The notes: generated by a model not told the origin, from the letters alone. A DNA stretch of 64,000 nt from Hydrocarboniphaga sp965279055 (GCF_965279055.1 NZ_OZ257125.1:3968001-4032000), one strand, 5' to 3'. Positions 17,645 through 26,645 are shown, numbered from the stretch's first letter. Made by a program: numbers and translations.

Positions 17645-18580
17645 CTAGTTGCTCGTCGCCGGGAATACCGGCAACTTCGCATAGGCACGGCTGTCGTGCG
17701 CCGGCAGCAGCACGATCTGCGGAAAGCGCTGATGGATCGCGGCGATCTGGCCGATGCCGGCCCGCACCTCGGCCGAATCCGCATCGACCATCTTGCGCAG
17801 CAGCCATGGACGCTCGGTCGGGATCGCGATGCCCTCGGTCTGCCAGACCAGATCGCCGAGCAGCGCGTAGCGCTTGCCCGAGGGCAGCGTGACGAACGCG
17901 ATGATCGAGCCCGGCGTATGCCCCGGCGCCGGCACCAGCACGATCGAACCGTCGCCCCAGACATCGTGGCTGCGGGCGAAGCCCAGGTAAGGCCCGCCTT
18001 CAAAAGCGTAGGGCTCGAGCGGCAGCGCGCCGAAGCTGTGCGCCAGGGCGGCCATCGGCGCGGCGCTGGCGATGAACTGCTGCTCGTCGGCGTCGATCAG
18101 CACCGGCACGCCGGGCAGATCGGCGAGACCGCTGACGTGATCCCAGTGTGCATGCGTCAGCACCACCTTGAGCTGCTTCAGATCGTAGTGCTGCGCAGCC
18201 AGTTGCTCGGCGACGGACTGCCTCCTGCTGATCTTGCTGGCGATGCGCATCAGCAGCGGCATGGTCTTCTGATGCGCCTCGACATCGCGTGAAAACCCGG
18301 TATCGAACAGCAGGTCGCCGCGCGGATGGTGGATCAACACCGCCGTCATCGAGAACTCGCGCTTCTCGAGAAAATCGCCGCCGCGAAAGGCGAAGCCGGC
18401 GCTGGACTCCATGCTGCCGGTGGGCAGCGCGCTGAGGCTCATTTCCGCAGGCGGCGTCGCGGCCGGTAGCGTCGTGTCGGCGAGCGCTGCCACCGGCAAA
18501 GTCAGCGGCGTGAACGTCCAGGTCAGCGCCGCCGAGCCGATCAGGATCAACGCGACGAACAGAATCGTGAGCTTCTTCAT
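17645..18580 (-). CDS. Exported or membrane-anchored metallo-beta-lactamase-fold hydrolase
   Basis: A 311-aa MBL-fold enzyme. An N-terminal hydrophobic segment (LTILFVALILIGSAALTW) anchors or exports it. The zinc motif HAHWDH (in VLTHAHWDHVSG) is followed by further ligands in APGHTPGS, LLGDLVW and LLPAHDS. The arrangement resembles the AHL-lactonase (AiiA-like) and related branch, but the substrate cannot be deduced. Its start overlaps the stop of the DUF1304 gene by four bases (18577-18580), so these two are co-translated. It runs toward the family-A repeat pair. Confidence 0.88.
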   Translation of the reverse strand: MKKLTILFVALILIGSAALTWTFTPLTLPVAALADTTLPAATPPAEMSLSALPTGSMESSAGFAFRGGDFLEKREFSMTAVLIHHPRGDLLFDTGFSRDVEAHQKTMPLLMRIASKISRRQSVAEQLAAQHYDLKQLKVVLTHAHWDHVSGLADLPGVPVLIDADEQQFIASAAPMAALAHSFGALPLEPYAFEGGPYLGFARSHDVWGDGSIVLVPAPGHTPGSIIAFVTLPSGKRYALLGDLVWQTEGIAIPTERPWLLRKMVDADSAEVRAGIGQIAAIHQRFPQIVLLPAHDSRAYAKLPVFPATSN

Positions 18581-18936
18581 GACGAGCCCAGCACCAGGCC
18601 CAGCGCGACCACGGCCGGCAGCGCCTGAACGAACAGGATCTTGCGATTCACGGTCAGCGCGCCGTAGGCACCGGCGACGATCACGCAGCCGAGAAAGAAC
18701 ACTTGCACCGGCACGCCGGCATCACCGAGCAGCAGCCCCCAGATCAGGCCGGCGACCAGAAAGCCGTTGTACAGGCCCTGGTTCGCGGCCAGCGCCTTGG
18801 ACGCGGTGGCGAACTCCTGCGTGGTGCCGAAGACGCGGCGGCCGCGCGGCTTGTCCCACAGGAACATTTCGAGAATCAGAAAATAAAAATGCAGCAGCGC
18901 GACCAGCGCCACCATGATGTTTGCCGCGATCTGCAT
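18577..18936 (-). CDS. DUF1304 membrane protein
   Basis: A 119-aa protein with four predicted transmembrane helices: IMVALVALLHFYFLILEMFLW, NQGLYNGFLVAGLIWGLLL, VFFLGCVIVAGAYGALTV and ALPAVVALGLVL. The text WDKPRGRRVFGTTQEFATAS and NQGLYNGFLAAG is the DUF1304 signature. Function is unknown. It is the first gene of a coupled pair with the MBL-fold hydrolase downstream (ATGA overlap). Confidence 0.92.
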   Translation of the reverse strand: MQIAANIMVALVALLHFYFLILEMFLWDKPRGRRVFGTTQEFATASKALAANQGLYNGFLVAGLIWGLLLGDAGVPVQVFFLGCVIVAGAYGALTVNRKILFVQALPAVVALGLVLGSS

Positions 18937-18984
18937 GATCTCTCCCCAGAGCGTGATGCCGCGTTTGTCAGGACCTGCGTGTCG

Positions 18985-19620
18985 CTATGCCGCCGGCAGC
19001 GAAGCCGAGAGTTCGTTCTCGAGTTGCGTCACTTTAACGAACGCCGGCCGCGCGTAAATGCGCTCGACGTATTGCAGCACCAGCGGATTTTCCGGAATCA
19101 GCTTGAAGCCGACCATCCATTTCAGCGCGCAGCCCCAGAGCACGTCGATCGCGGTGAATCGCTCGCCGAGAAAATAATCGCCCTTGCCGAGCTGGCCGAG
19201 GAAAGTATTGAGCATCGTGTCGAAATCGCCGTAGGGGCACATGCCGGTCGGCGCCGGCTCGCGCTTCAGCGCGCGATCGACCACGGCCGGCTCGAAGCTC
19301 GATCCGTAATACGCGAACCAGCGCAGGAACGGCCCGCGCAGCGCATCGCCTATCGCCGGCGCCAGGCCGGCCTGCGGGAACGCGTCGGCCAGGTACTGGT
19401 AGATCGCCGCCTGCTCGGTGACCAGCGCGTCGCCATGCAGGATCGCCGGCACCTTGCCCATAGGATTGATCGCCAGGTAGTCCGCCTGGCGCTGAGCGCC
19501 GGCCTTCATGTTGATCACGCGCAGCTCGTGATCGGCTTTCAGTTCTTCGAGCAGGATGCGCACGCCGGTGGAACGCGTGTTCGGCGAATGGAAGAAGATC
19601 AGCTTGCGGGTGTCGGTCAT
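18985..19620 (-). CDS. Glutathione S-transferase family protein
   Basis: A 211-aa GST. The N-terminal thioredoxin-fold domain holds KLIFFHSPNTRSTGVRILLE, the conserved cis-Pro KVPAIL and the glutathione-gamma-Glu site TEQAAIYQYL. The all-helical C-terminal domain has FTAIDVLWGCALKWM, the usual N-capping box. Start ATG 19620 fits the domain start; the frame open to 19662 adds 14 unrelated residues. It is monocistronic by spacing. The substrate is unknown. Confidence 0.92.
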   Translation of the reverse strand: MTDTRKLIFFHSPNTRSTGVRILLEELKADHELRVINMKAGAQRQADYLAINPMGKVPAILHGDALVTEQAAIYQYLADAFPQAGLAPAIGDALRGPFLRWFAYYGSSFEPAVVDRALKREPAPTGMCPYGDFDTMLNTFLGQLGKGDYFLGERFTAIDVLWGCALKWMVGFKLIPENPLVLQYVERIYARPAFVKVTQLENELSASLPAA

Positions 19621-19693
19621 TTTTTTGGCTCCTCTGCTTGTGTCCGGAATATAGCGCCACACTGGAAAGCGGCGGCTCGCGACCCGCCGTGAG

Positions 19694-20557
19694 TCACTTC
19701 GATACGCGCAAAGCCTCGCCGAGCGCGCGCATCAGCGGCTTCATGAAGAAATCACCGGCCGGCATCGCCTGCACCGCGACGCCGCGCGCCGCCAGCGCCT
19801 CGGCGACCACCGGGCCGACCGCGGCGACGACGGTGCGCGCCAGTCCCTGCTGCAGCGCCGTGTCGCGACCGCTGTCGCCGGCGACGCGATACAGCCGGTC
19901 GACCTGGGCCATGCTGGTGAACGCGATCGCGTGCACGCGGCCGGCGGCGAGTTCGTCGATCAGCGCGATCACCGCGTCGAGGTCGGCGGCATCCGCGTAG
20001 ACATAGGGCGACACCAGCGACAGGCTCGCGCCCGCCGCGATCAGCGCCTGCTGCAAGGGCAGGTTCGGCTCGCTGCCATAGAGCTGCACGCCGACCCTGC
20101 GGCCTTGCAGATCGAGTGTCGACAAGGTCTGGATCACGCCGGCGGTGGTCGGCGCCGCGGCCTCGATGTCGGCGCGCAGGCCGATCTCGCGCAGTGCGCG
20201 GCCGGGCTTGGGCCCGCGCGTGATCTTGCGCACCTGCGCCAGCCGCGCGACGAAGTCCGCATGCAGCGCCGCGTCGGCGCGCTGCGCGCAGGCCAGCAGG
20301 CGGCGCAGGCCTTCGCCGGTCAGCAGGACCAGGTCGTCGCAGGCGCCGGCGTTGAACGCACGGATCCAGGCCAGCACCGGCAGCGGATCGGGCGCGTCGC
20401 GGATCGCCACCAGCGGGCAACGCAGTACCTGGGCACCGCGGCGTTCGAGCAGCGCGCTGAACACGTCGAGCTCGCGCGTCTCCGGTACCGCGATGCGGCG
20501 GCCGCCGAGGTCGGGTTCCTTGCTGCTGGCGCTGCGGGGGCTGGCTTCGTCGGACAT
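19694..20557 (-). CDS. hemD: Uroporphyrinogen-III synthase
   Basis: A 287-aa HEM4-domain protein that closes hydroxymethylbilane to uroporphyrinogen III on the path to haem, sirohaem and cobalamin. It has RRIAVPETRELDVFSALLERRGA at the N-terminus (shown in pieces: RRIAVPETRELD, FSALLERRGA), DLVLLTGEGLRRLL, AFTSMAQVDRLYR and the terminal VAAVGPVVAEALAARGV. The HemD fold is poorly conserved, and these are its usual anchors. ATG 20557 gives the natural domain start. It is not next to hemC or hemX, so it may be a second copy serving sirohaem synthesis; that is inference. Confidence 0.86.
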   Translation of the reverse strand: MSDEASPRSASSKEPDLGGRRIAVPETRELDVFSALLERRGAQVLRCPLVAIRDAPDPLPVLAWIRAFNAGACDDLVLLTGEGLRRLLACAQRADAALHADFVARLAQVRKITRGPKPGRALREIGLRADIEAAAPTTAGVIQTLSTLDLQGRRVGVQLYGSEPNLPLQQALIAAGASLSLVSPYVYADAADLDAVIALIDELAAGRVHAIAFTSMAQVDRLYRVAGDSGRDTALQQGLARTVVAAVGPVVAEALAARGVAVQAMPAGDFFMKPLMRALGEALRVSK

Positions 20558-20782
20558 GCGCGGCTGGCGGATCGTGATCGCGGGCAGGTTACGCAAATGC
20601 GCGACCAGCGGCAGCGTCCGCGGCCACCAGCGGCGGACGCCGGCATGCGGCCAGAGTGTCCGCGGACACTTCGCACAAGCCGGTGATTCGATAACTTTTT
20701 TTATCAATACAGCAGCTTGCGATATTTTCCGGGGATGGCACGCGGCTCGCAATATCCGCTGCGTAGTCCACCGGAGAACGCC
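20558..20782 (+). promoter_or_regulatory. Divergent intergenic region with AT-rich palindrome
   Basis: These 225 bases separate minus-strand hemD from the plus-strand small secreted protein. GATAACTTTTTTTATC (about 20688-20703) is a GATAA/TTATC palindrome in an otherwise GC-rich window, with TATTTTCC further downstream. It is a plausible promoter/operator zone; exact -35 and -10 boxes are not certain. Confidence 0.35.
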
Positions 20783-21073
20783 ATGAACCAGAACATCCAG
20801 ACCTCGCTGAAGACCTTCCGCCCGCTCGTTGCCGCCGCGCTGCTGTGCGCCAGCTTCGGCTCGCAGGCCGCCGACAGCATGAGCACGCGCGCCGCCAGCG
20901 GCGTCGGCAGCTGGATCGCCGCGCAGGGCAACGCCGCGCTGCGCGAACTGGGCCAGGACCTGCGCAAGCAGCTGCGCGACTCGATCAAGCCGCTGCTGCC
21001 GCAGCCGGAATCGCCGCCGGAATCGCAGCCGGCGGATGCCTCGCAGCCGGATCTGACGGTGGCAGCGAATTGA
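20783..21073 (+). CDS. Small secreted hypothetical protein (96 aa)
   Basis: It starts at ATG 20783 with CCGGAGAA eight bases upstream. A Sec signal peptide (RPLVAAALLCASFGSQA) ends at AQA-like QAADS near residue 31. The mature part is short, with an amphipathic middle (AALRELGQDLRKQLRDSI) and a Pro/Glu/Ser-rich tail. I recognise no family. The neighbours, a divergent hemD and a DMT transporter after a repeat pair, do not suggest a role. Confidence 0.75.
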   Translation: MNQNIQTSLKTFRPLVAAALLCASFGSQAADSMSTRAASGVGSWIAAQGNAALRELGQDLRKQLRDSIKPLLPQPESPPESQPADASQPDLTVAAN

Positions 21074-21094
21074 TCTCGTAAGGAGCGAAACCTA

Positions 21095-21195
21095 CTCCGT
21101 TCGTCCCGAGTAGCCGCAAAGCGGCGCATCGAGGGACCGGATCGCGGTCGGGTCCCTCGGTACGCGGGCAAAGCCCGCTACTCGGGACGAACGGG
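21095..21195. repeat. Inverted pair of GTAG-type repeats (family C)
   Basis: CCGTTCGTCCCGAGTAGCCG begins the left unit, which ends ATCGAGGGA. The right unit reads in reverse, from GTCCCTCGGTACGCGGGC to CTACTCGGGACGAACGGG. Each has a small internal palindrome (CCGC/GCGG, GCGGGC/GCCCGC) between GAGTAG and the (A/T)CGAGGGA end. Other copies are at 26502-26645, 45419-45520 and 55081-55201. Confidence 0.87.
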
Positions 21196-21260
21196 AGGCG
21201 TCGCCGGATTCAACCGCAACCAGCTTCATCCTCACACGCCGAAGTTTGCGAAAATCGCGG

Positions 21261-22139
21261 ATGACTTCCGCGTCCACTTCGGCCAGGCCACACTCCGACA
21301 CGCTCGCCGGGCTGGCTTTCGTTTTCATCTGGAGCACCGGCTACATCGCCGCACCCGCGGCGCTGCACGGCATGGGCCCGTACACGCTGGCCTGCCTGCG
21401 CTTCTTCGGGTCGGCGCTGCTGATCGCGCTGGCGCTGCTGATCCGCGGTGCGACACGGCCGGCGACGCGCACACTGATGCACGCGGCGGTCGCCGGCGCG
21501 CTGCTGCAGGCCGGCTTCTTCGGCTTCACCTATGCGGCGCTGCGCTCCGGATTGCCGGCCGCGGCCGCGGGCCTGATCACCGGCCTGATGCCGTTGACCA
21601 CCAGCCTCGGCGGCGCGTTTTTTCTGCGCGAAAAACTGCGGGCCTCGGCGATCGTCGGCCTGGTCGTCGGCCTGGCCGGCGTGCTGCTGGTGATCGCGCC
21701 GGCGCTGGCGCAGCCGGCCAGCACGCTGGGCTACGGCCTGATGCTGCTGGCGCTGCTGTCGCTGTCCGGCGGCACGCTGTACCAGAAGCGGTTCGTCAGC
21801 GGCATCGATCCGCTGCTATCGCTGCTCGCGCAGCTGCTCAGCGCGATGCTGATCCTGGCGCCGGCGGCATGGCTGGTCGACGGCTTTCGCCTGCATTGGT
21901 CGCCGATCGCGATTGCCGGCCTGAGCTGGGCGATCGTGATGAATTCCTGCATCGGCCTGCTGCTGATGCTGTCGCTGCTGGCGCGAGGCGCATCCGGCAA
22001 GGTCGCGAGCCTGTTCTACCTGGTGCCGCCGACGACGGCGGTGCTGGCGGCGCTGATCCTCGGCGTGCATTTCGGCCTGCGCGATGCGGCCGGATTCGCG
22101 CTGGCGGCGACGGGGGTCTGGCTGGGGCAGCGGGCTTAG
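21261..22139 (+). CDS. DMT-superfamily transporter (EamA domains)
   Basis: A 292-aa membrane protein with ten hydrophobic segments in two EamA repeats (first LAFVFIWSTGYIAAPAAL, second beginning near LGYGLMLLALLSLSGGTLYQ). Members of this drug/metabolite transporter group export amino acids, nucleobases or toxicants; the substrate is unknown. ATG 21261 is preferred over the upstream TTG at 21246. Typical motifs are GLITGLMPLTTSLGGAFFLREKL (residues around 110-130, with the conserved Glu before KL) and the final PPTTAVLAALILG. It is flanked by repeat pairs on both sides. Confidence 0.92.
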   Translation: MTSASTSARPHSDTLAGLAFVFIWSTGYIAAPAALHGMGPYTLACLRFFGSALLIALALLIRGATRPATRTLMHAAVAGALLQAGFFGFTYAALRSGLPAAAAGLITGLMPLTTSLGGAFFLREKLRASAIVGLVVGLAGVLLVIAPALAQPASTLGYGLMLLALLSLSGGTLYQKRFVSGIDPLLSLLAQLLSAMLILAPAAWLVDGFRLHWSPIAIAGLSWAIVMNSCIGLLLMLSLLARGASGKVASLFYLVPPTTAVLAALILGVHFGLRDAAGFALAATGVWLGQRA

Positions 22140-22150
22140 AACTCCGCTCC

Positions 22151-22211
22151 TGTAGGAGCGGGCTTGCCCGCGACGGCGAAGGTCACCATCGCGGGCAAGC
22201 CCGCTCCTACA
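22151..22211. repeat. Inverted pair of GTAG REPs (family A)
   Basis: GTAGGAGCGGGCTTGCCCGC (from 22152) and its reverse complement (to 22211) are separated by about 15 bases. The pair lies between the convergent DMT transporter and TonB-dependent receptor genes. Confidence 0.88.
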
Positions 22212-22218
22212 AAAGACC

Positions 22219-24642
22219 TTAGAAGAAATTCACTTTCAAGGTCGCCGAGACACTGCGCAGCGGACTCTGCTGCGCCGTATACGTGTCCGCATAAACGCTG
22301 TTGTCGAACACCAGGTCGAGCGTGCGCTTGTCGGTCAGGTTGTTGCCGTTGACGACGAAGCTCCAATGGCCGGCCTCGTCGCCGAACAGCAGGTGCGCGC
22401 CGAGCAGGGTATAGGCGCCCTGGTAACTGTGCTCGTCCAGATCCACCGCCGAATACGAGTCGCCGCGATACGAGAGGTCGACGCCGAAGCGCGCGCTGGT
22501 TTTCCACGGCAATGCGACGATCAGGGTCGGCGACAGCGTACCGGTGATGGTCGGCGCATTCGCCAGCGTGCGGCCGCTCAGATCCTGCGTGTCGGCGCCG
22601 CTGGTATCGTCGCCGGCCGCCGGTGCATTGCGATATTTCACGTACTCGGCTTTCGAGAACGCGACCGAGGCGGCCAGGTTGAACCAGCGCGCTTCGGGCC
22701 GCCACAGCGATTCGATTTCAATACCCTGCAGGCGCGCCTTCGCCGCGTTCGAAGTCTGGTAGGTGACGCCGTCGAAGTCGACGGTCTGCAGGTTGTCGAT
22801 GTCGGTGCGATACGCCGACACGTTGAAGGTGATGCGCTTGTCGAACCAGCGCGACTTGAAGCCGGCTTCGAAGCTGCTGGCACGCTCGGGCTCGAACTGC
22901 AGGTTGCTGTCGTCGGCCGCGGTGGCATTGAAGCCGCCGCCCTTGAAGCCGCCGGTGTAGGTGGCGAAGCTCATCAGCTCCGGCCGCCACTGGTACTGCA
23001 GGCCGAGCTTGGGCGACACGTCGGTTTCTGTGCGCTTTTTCGTAGTCTGGAACGGCGTCGCGCCGACCACCAGCGCGACCAGGCCGACGCCGACACGCTC
23101 GGCGTCGAAGTCGGCCTTTTTCTCATCGAGGCCGAAGCGCGCGCCGAGGATCGCCGACAGCTTTTCGGTCAGCGACCAGTTCATCTGGCCAAACACCGCG
23201 TAGCTCCTGGTGTCCTGCCAGAAGCCGCGCAGCAGCTTGTCGTTGATCGGCACGCCGGGCAGGTTCGGGATCGCATCAATGATCGGGCCGAGCGCGCCGA
23301 GGTCCGGCGCGCCCAGCGCTTCCAGCCCGGCGTCGCTGAGCGCGAAGTCGATCAGGTTGTCGCCGGCGATCGCGTCCAGATGGCTTTCGAGCTTGGAATG
23401 AAAGGCGTACAGGCCCAGGGTCCATTCGACTTCGCCGGCCAGGCCGAACAGCGAGTCGGCGACGCCGCTGGGGCGGAACTCGACCGAGTCCTGCTGGTAG
23501 TCGACGCGGAAATCGGTGTTGATCAGATCGGCCGCGCTGACGTCGGCGTCGATGATCGTCGCCAGGTTGAACGCGGCGTGGCCGAGCACCGTGGTCAGCT
23601 TGACGTCGTGGCTGCCGGCGAAATCGCCGAGCTGGTAGTCGACCAAGGCGCGCTCCAGATGCGAGTAGCGATCGACGTAGCCGGGCGTGCCGAACGCGGT
23701 GTGCGCGTCCAGCGGATCGTCCTCGGTGCTGGCATCGTAGCCTTGCGCATAACGCAGCGCCGCCGGGCTCGCCGAGTCGAGCTGCCAGGGCGCGTAATCG
23801 ACCTGCAGATCGGAATACTGGCCCTCCAGGCCGACATGCCAGTTGTCGCCCGGATCAGCGTCGAGCTTGACTCGCGCGGCGCGCTGCTCGAGCGTGTTTT
23901 CGCGGCGATTCAGCGTGCTGTTGTCGACATCGCCGTCGCGGTTCCAGTAGACGCCGGCGACACGCGCCGCGTAGTGCTCGCCCAGCGGCACATTGAACAT
24001 CGCCTCGGCGCGACGCTGCAGCGGATCGTCGCCTCCGGTCAGGGCCAGCGAGGCTTCGAGCTGCTGCTCGGGCTCGGCGCTGTGGAAGTTGATCACGCCG
24101 GCGATGGTGTTCTTGCCGAACAGGGTGCCTTGCGGGCCGCGCAGCACTTCGACCTTGTCCATGTCGAACATGCCGTCGGGGATGAACTCGGCGCGGCCCA
24201 GCGCGAGGTCGTCGAACACCAGGCCGACCGCCGGCTCGAAACCGACGTTGTCGGTCTCGGTGTCGTAGCCGCGGATGCCGATCACCGGCGCCTGCGGGTC
24301 GATGTCGATCTCGACGTTGGGGATGAAGTTCTCCAGCGCGCTGGCGTCGAAGTTGCCGCTCTGCGCAAGCGTCTCGGAAGTGACCACGCCGACCGACAGC
24401 GGCACTTTCTGCAAGCTCTGTGCGCGCTTCTGCGCGGTGACGACGACTTCTTCCAGCTCGATGGCGCTCGCCTCGACGCGCGCCGGCGCAGGCTCGGCGG
24501 CCTCGGCGGCCACGGCGATCGTCGGCACCGCCTCGGCTTCGACCTGCGCCACGGCATCGTGCGCCAGCGCCGCGCCGATCACGGCAACCACGATGGCAAT
24601 GGGACAGGCCCCCGCCCGTCGCAACAACGGCTGACTCGACAT
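22219..24642 (-). CDS. TonB-dependent outer-membrane receptor
   Basis: An 807-aa TonB-dependent receptor. It has a signal peptide of about 32 residues (ending HDAVAQ), a TonB-box-like region IELEEVVVTAQKRAQSLQ, a plug domain (about 70-190, with VEVLRGPQGTLFGKNTIAGVIN), a 22-strand barrel and the C-terminal aromatic NFF typical of outer-membrane insertion. VVVTAQKR and the barrel motif GFKGGGFN are typical of the large Sphingomonas/Xanthomonas-type receptor group that imports siderophores, plant carbohydrates, sterols or aromatics. The substrate is not deducible. It is isolated: no TonB/ExbBD, sigma regulator or catabolic genes adjoin. Confidence 0.95.
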   Translation of the reverse strand: MSSQPLLRRAGACPIAIVVAVIGAALAHDAVAQVEAEAVPTIAVAAEAAEPAPARVEASAIELEEVVVTAQKRAQSLQKVPLSVGVVTSETLAQSGNFDASALENFIPNVEIDIDPQAPVIGIRGYDTETDNVGFEPAVGLVFDDLALGRAEFIPDGMFDMDKVEVLRGPQGTLFGKNTIAGVINFHSAEPEQQLEASLALTGGDDPLQRRAEAMFNVPLGEHYAARVAGVYWNRDGDVDNSTLNRRENTLEQRAARVKLDADPGDNWHVGLEGQYSDLQVDYAPWQLDSASPAALRYAQGYDASTEDDPLDAHTAFGTPGYVDRYSHLERALVDYQLGDFAGSHDVKLTTVLGHAAFNLATIIDADVSAADLINTDFRVDYQQDSVEFRPSGVADSLFGLAGEVEWTLGLYAFHSKLESHLDAIAGDNLIDFALSDAGLEALGAPDLGALGPIIDAIPNLPGVPINDKLLRGFWQDTRSYAVFGQMNWSLTEKLSAILGARFGLDEKKADFDAERVGVGLVALVVGATPFQTTKKRTETDVSPKLGLQYQWRPELMSFATYTGGFKGGGFNATAADDSNLQFEPERASSFEAGFKSRWFDKRITFNVSAYRTDIDNLQTVDFDGVTYQTSNAAKARLQGIEIESLWRPEARWFNLAASVAFSKAEYVKYRNAPAAGDDTSGADTQDLSGRTLANAPTITGTLSPTLIVALPWKTSARFGVDLSYRGDSYSAVDLDEHSYQGAYTLLGAHLLFGDEAGHWSFVVNGNNLTDKRTLDLVFDNSVYADTYTAQQSPLRSVSATLKVNFF

Positions 24643-24767
24643 GCTCTCCCCTGCTTTCGCGCTGGCCCCACGCCAGCTTTACCCGCCGCCCGCATGCGCT
24701 CAACAGTAGTTCAAGCTCAGGCGCGCGGCACGCCTACAATAGCGGTTCATCCCACCGAGACCCGCCG

Positions 24768-25631
24768 ATGCCCAGCGCCAGCAGCCCCATTCGCACGACG
24801 CGCTTCGCCGCCAGCGGCATCAGCGTCTGCGGCGATGTCGGCGGCCACCCGGCGGCGCGGCCGGTGATCCTGCTGCACGGCGGCGGCCAGACGCGGCATT
24901 CCTGGCGGCGCGCACAGCAGGAGCTGATCGCGCAGGGCTTCTACGTGATCAGCCTGGACGCGCGCGGCCATGGCGACAGCGACTGGCCGGTGGAGCCGGA
25001 TTATTCCTTCGACGCGCTGGCCGCGGATCTGCGCGCGGTGATCGCGACCTTGCCGCGGCTACCGGCGCTGGTCGGCGCGTCGATGGGCGGCGCCACCGCG
25101 CTGTACCTGATCGGCAACAGCCCCACGCCGATCGCCAGCGCGCTGGTCATGGTCGACATCGTGCCGAAGCTGGAACAGGAAGGCGCGAAGAAGATCGGCG
25201 ACTTCATGAATGCCAATCCCGAAGGCTTCGCGACGCTGGAGGAAGCCGCCGACGCGGTGTCCAAGTATTACCCGACGCGCAAGCGGCCCAAGGACGCCAG
25301 CGGCCTGATGAAGAACCTGCGGCTGCGCGACGACGGCCGTCTGCACTGGCACTGGGACCCGCGCATGCTGGCGCCGAAAGAGCGCGTGGAGCCGCCGCAG
25401 ATGGCGCAGCAGATGATCGATGCCTGTCGCGGCGTGAAGCTGCCGACCTTGCTGGTGCGCGGCACCGAAAGCGACATCGTCGGCCAGAACGGCGTCGAAG
25501 AGTTCAGGAAACTGCTGCCGCAGCTGCAGGTCGCCGACGTGGCCGGCGCCGGCCACATGGTCGCCGGCGACAAGAACGACGCCTTCAACCAGAGCGTCGT
25601 CGACTTCCTGCGGGCCTTGCCGCCGGACTGA
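24768..25631 (+). CDS. Alpha/beta-fold hydrolase
   Basis: A 287-aa serine hydrolase with the oxyanion loop LLHGGGQTRHSW, the DARGHGDSDW motif, the nucleophile elbow GASMGG (Ser near residue 103) and the catalytic His in AGAGHMVAGD close to the end; RGTESDIVG probably supplies the acid. This order fits the epoxide hydrolase/peroxidase-like branch. The substrate is unknown. It starts 125 bases from the divergent receptor gene, and the next gene, a dioxygenase, follows by 43 bases, so the two may be one unit. Confidence 0.9.
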   Translation: MPSASSPIRTTRFAASGISVCGDVGGHPAARPVILLHGGGQTRHSWRRAQQELIAQGFYVISLDARGHGDSDWPVEPDYSFDALAADLRAVIATLPRLPALVGASMGGATALYLIGNSPTPIASALVMVDIVPKLEQEGAKKIGDFMNANPEGFATLEEAADAVSKYYPTRKRPKDASGLMKNLRLRDDGRLHWHWDPRMLAPKERVEPPQMAQQMIDACRGVKLPTLLVRGTESDIVGQNGVEEFRKLLPQLQVADVAGAGHMVAGDKNDAFNQSVVDFLRALPPD

Positions 25632-25674
25632 TCGCCCCCATCGTCCGGCCCATGTCCTTCGCATCGGCCACGCC

Positions 25675-26481
25675 ATGAACAACACCACGCCGCGCCTGCC
25701 CGCCTACTTCATCTCCCATGGCGGCGGCCCCTGCTTTTTCATGGACTGGAATCCGCCCGATACCTGGAAAGGCCTGGGTGACTGGCTCAGCGGCATCGGC
25801 GCGGATGTCGGCGTCAAACCCAAGGCGGTGATCGTCGTCTCCGCGCATTGGGAAGCGCCGAGCTTCACCGTCACCGCGGCCGCGCAGCCGCCGCTGATCT
25901 ACGACTACCACGGCTTTCCGCCGCACACCTACCAGCTGCAATATGCGGCGCCGGGCGCGCCGGAACTGGCGCAGCGCGTCAGCTCCCTGCTCGGCGCCGC
26001 CGGCCTCGCCGCGCAGCAGGACGCGACGCGCGGCTGGGATCACGGCGTGTTCATTCCGTTCAAGCTGATCTATCCGCAAGCCGACGTGCCGGTGCTGCAG
26101 CTGTCGCTGAAAGCCGGGCTGAACCCGGCCGAACATCTCAAGGCCGGCCGCGCGCTCGCGCCGCTGCGCGACGAGGGCGTGCTGATCGTCGGCAGCGGCT
26201 ACAGCTATCACAACATGCGCGGCTACGGCGGCGCCGGCGAGCGCGATGCCGCCGCATTCGACCACTGGCTGGTCGATGCGCTGACGCGCCACGATGCGAG
26301 CGAACGCGATGCGCTGCTCAGTGCATGGGAGCGTGCGCCGTCGGCTCGCGCCGCGCATCCGCGCGAAGAACATCTGCTGCCGCTGATGGTGGTCGCCGGT
26401 GCCGCCGGCGACGACGCCGCAACGCGGGTGTTCGGCGAGAAAGTCTGGGGGATCGCGACCTCGGGGTTTCGCTTCGGCTGA
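25675..26481 (+). CDS. ygiD: Class III extradiol dioxygenase, 4,5-DOPA dioxygenase (YgiD) family
   Basis: A 268-aa LigB-superfamily enzyme. Metal-binding histidines appear in FISHGGGPCFF, VVSAHWEAP, GWDHGVFIPFKLIYP and GSGYSYHNMR, the characteristic DODA/YgiD set. Family members cleave catechols such as L-DOPA at the 4,5 position; whether this one does so in vivo is not known. Length matches YgiD (about 270 aa). It is probably co-transcribed with the alpha/beta hydrolase 43 bases upstream, and a ring-cleavage enzyme paired with a hydrolase is chemically sensible. Confidence 0.92.
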   Translation: MNNTTPRLPAYFISHGGGPCFFMDWNPPDTWKGLGDWLSGIGADVGVKPKAVIVVSAHWEAPSFTVTAAAQPPLIYDYHGFPPHTYQLQYAAPGAPELAQRVSSLLGAAGLAAQQDATRGWDHGVFIPFKLIYPQADVPVLQLSLKAGLNPAEHLKAGRALAPLRDEGVLIVGSGYSYHNMRGYGGAGERDAAAFDHWLVDALTRHDASERDALLSAWERAPSARAAHPREEHLLPLMVVAGAAGDDAATRVFGEKVWGIATSGFRFG

Positions 26482-26501
26482 GATTTTCCAGGTTCGATCC
26501 G

Positions 26502-26645
26502 GCCCCTCGATACGCCCGCAAAAAGCGCGGGCTACTCGGGACGAACGGGCTTTCCACACACTGCGTTCGTCCTGTCGGGACTAATGGGTTTTTGACACAC
26601 TCCGTTCGTCCCGAGTAGCGGGCTGCGCCCGCGTATCGAGGGATC
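26502..26645. repeat. Family-C repeat cluster: two intact units and one degenerate unit
   Basis: An inverted unit (CCCCTCGATACGC to GGGACGAACGGG, 26502-26549) and a direct unit (CCGTTCGTCCCGAGTAGCGG to ATCGAGGGA, 26602-26643) flank a degraded third one (GCGTTCGTCCTGTCGGGACT, from 26563). It fills the gap between convergent ygiD and gntK. Confidence 0.83.

Noticed and set aside
17645..18580. Firm call of the MBL hydrolase as an AHL (quorum) lactonase
   Set aside because: The zinc motif is shared by many MBL enzymes; there is no luxI/luxR nearby and the protein has an export signal.
20687..20704. GATAA-T-run-TTATC as a terminator of hemD
   Set aside because: It lies upstream of hemD on the wrong side and the stem is only five AT pairs; an operator or promoter is more likely.
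22366..24867. 833-codon frame antisense to the TonB-dependent receptor
   Set aside because: Same high-GC artefact; composition is that of a shadow frame and it runs into the next real gene.
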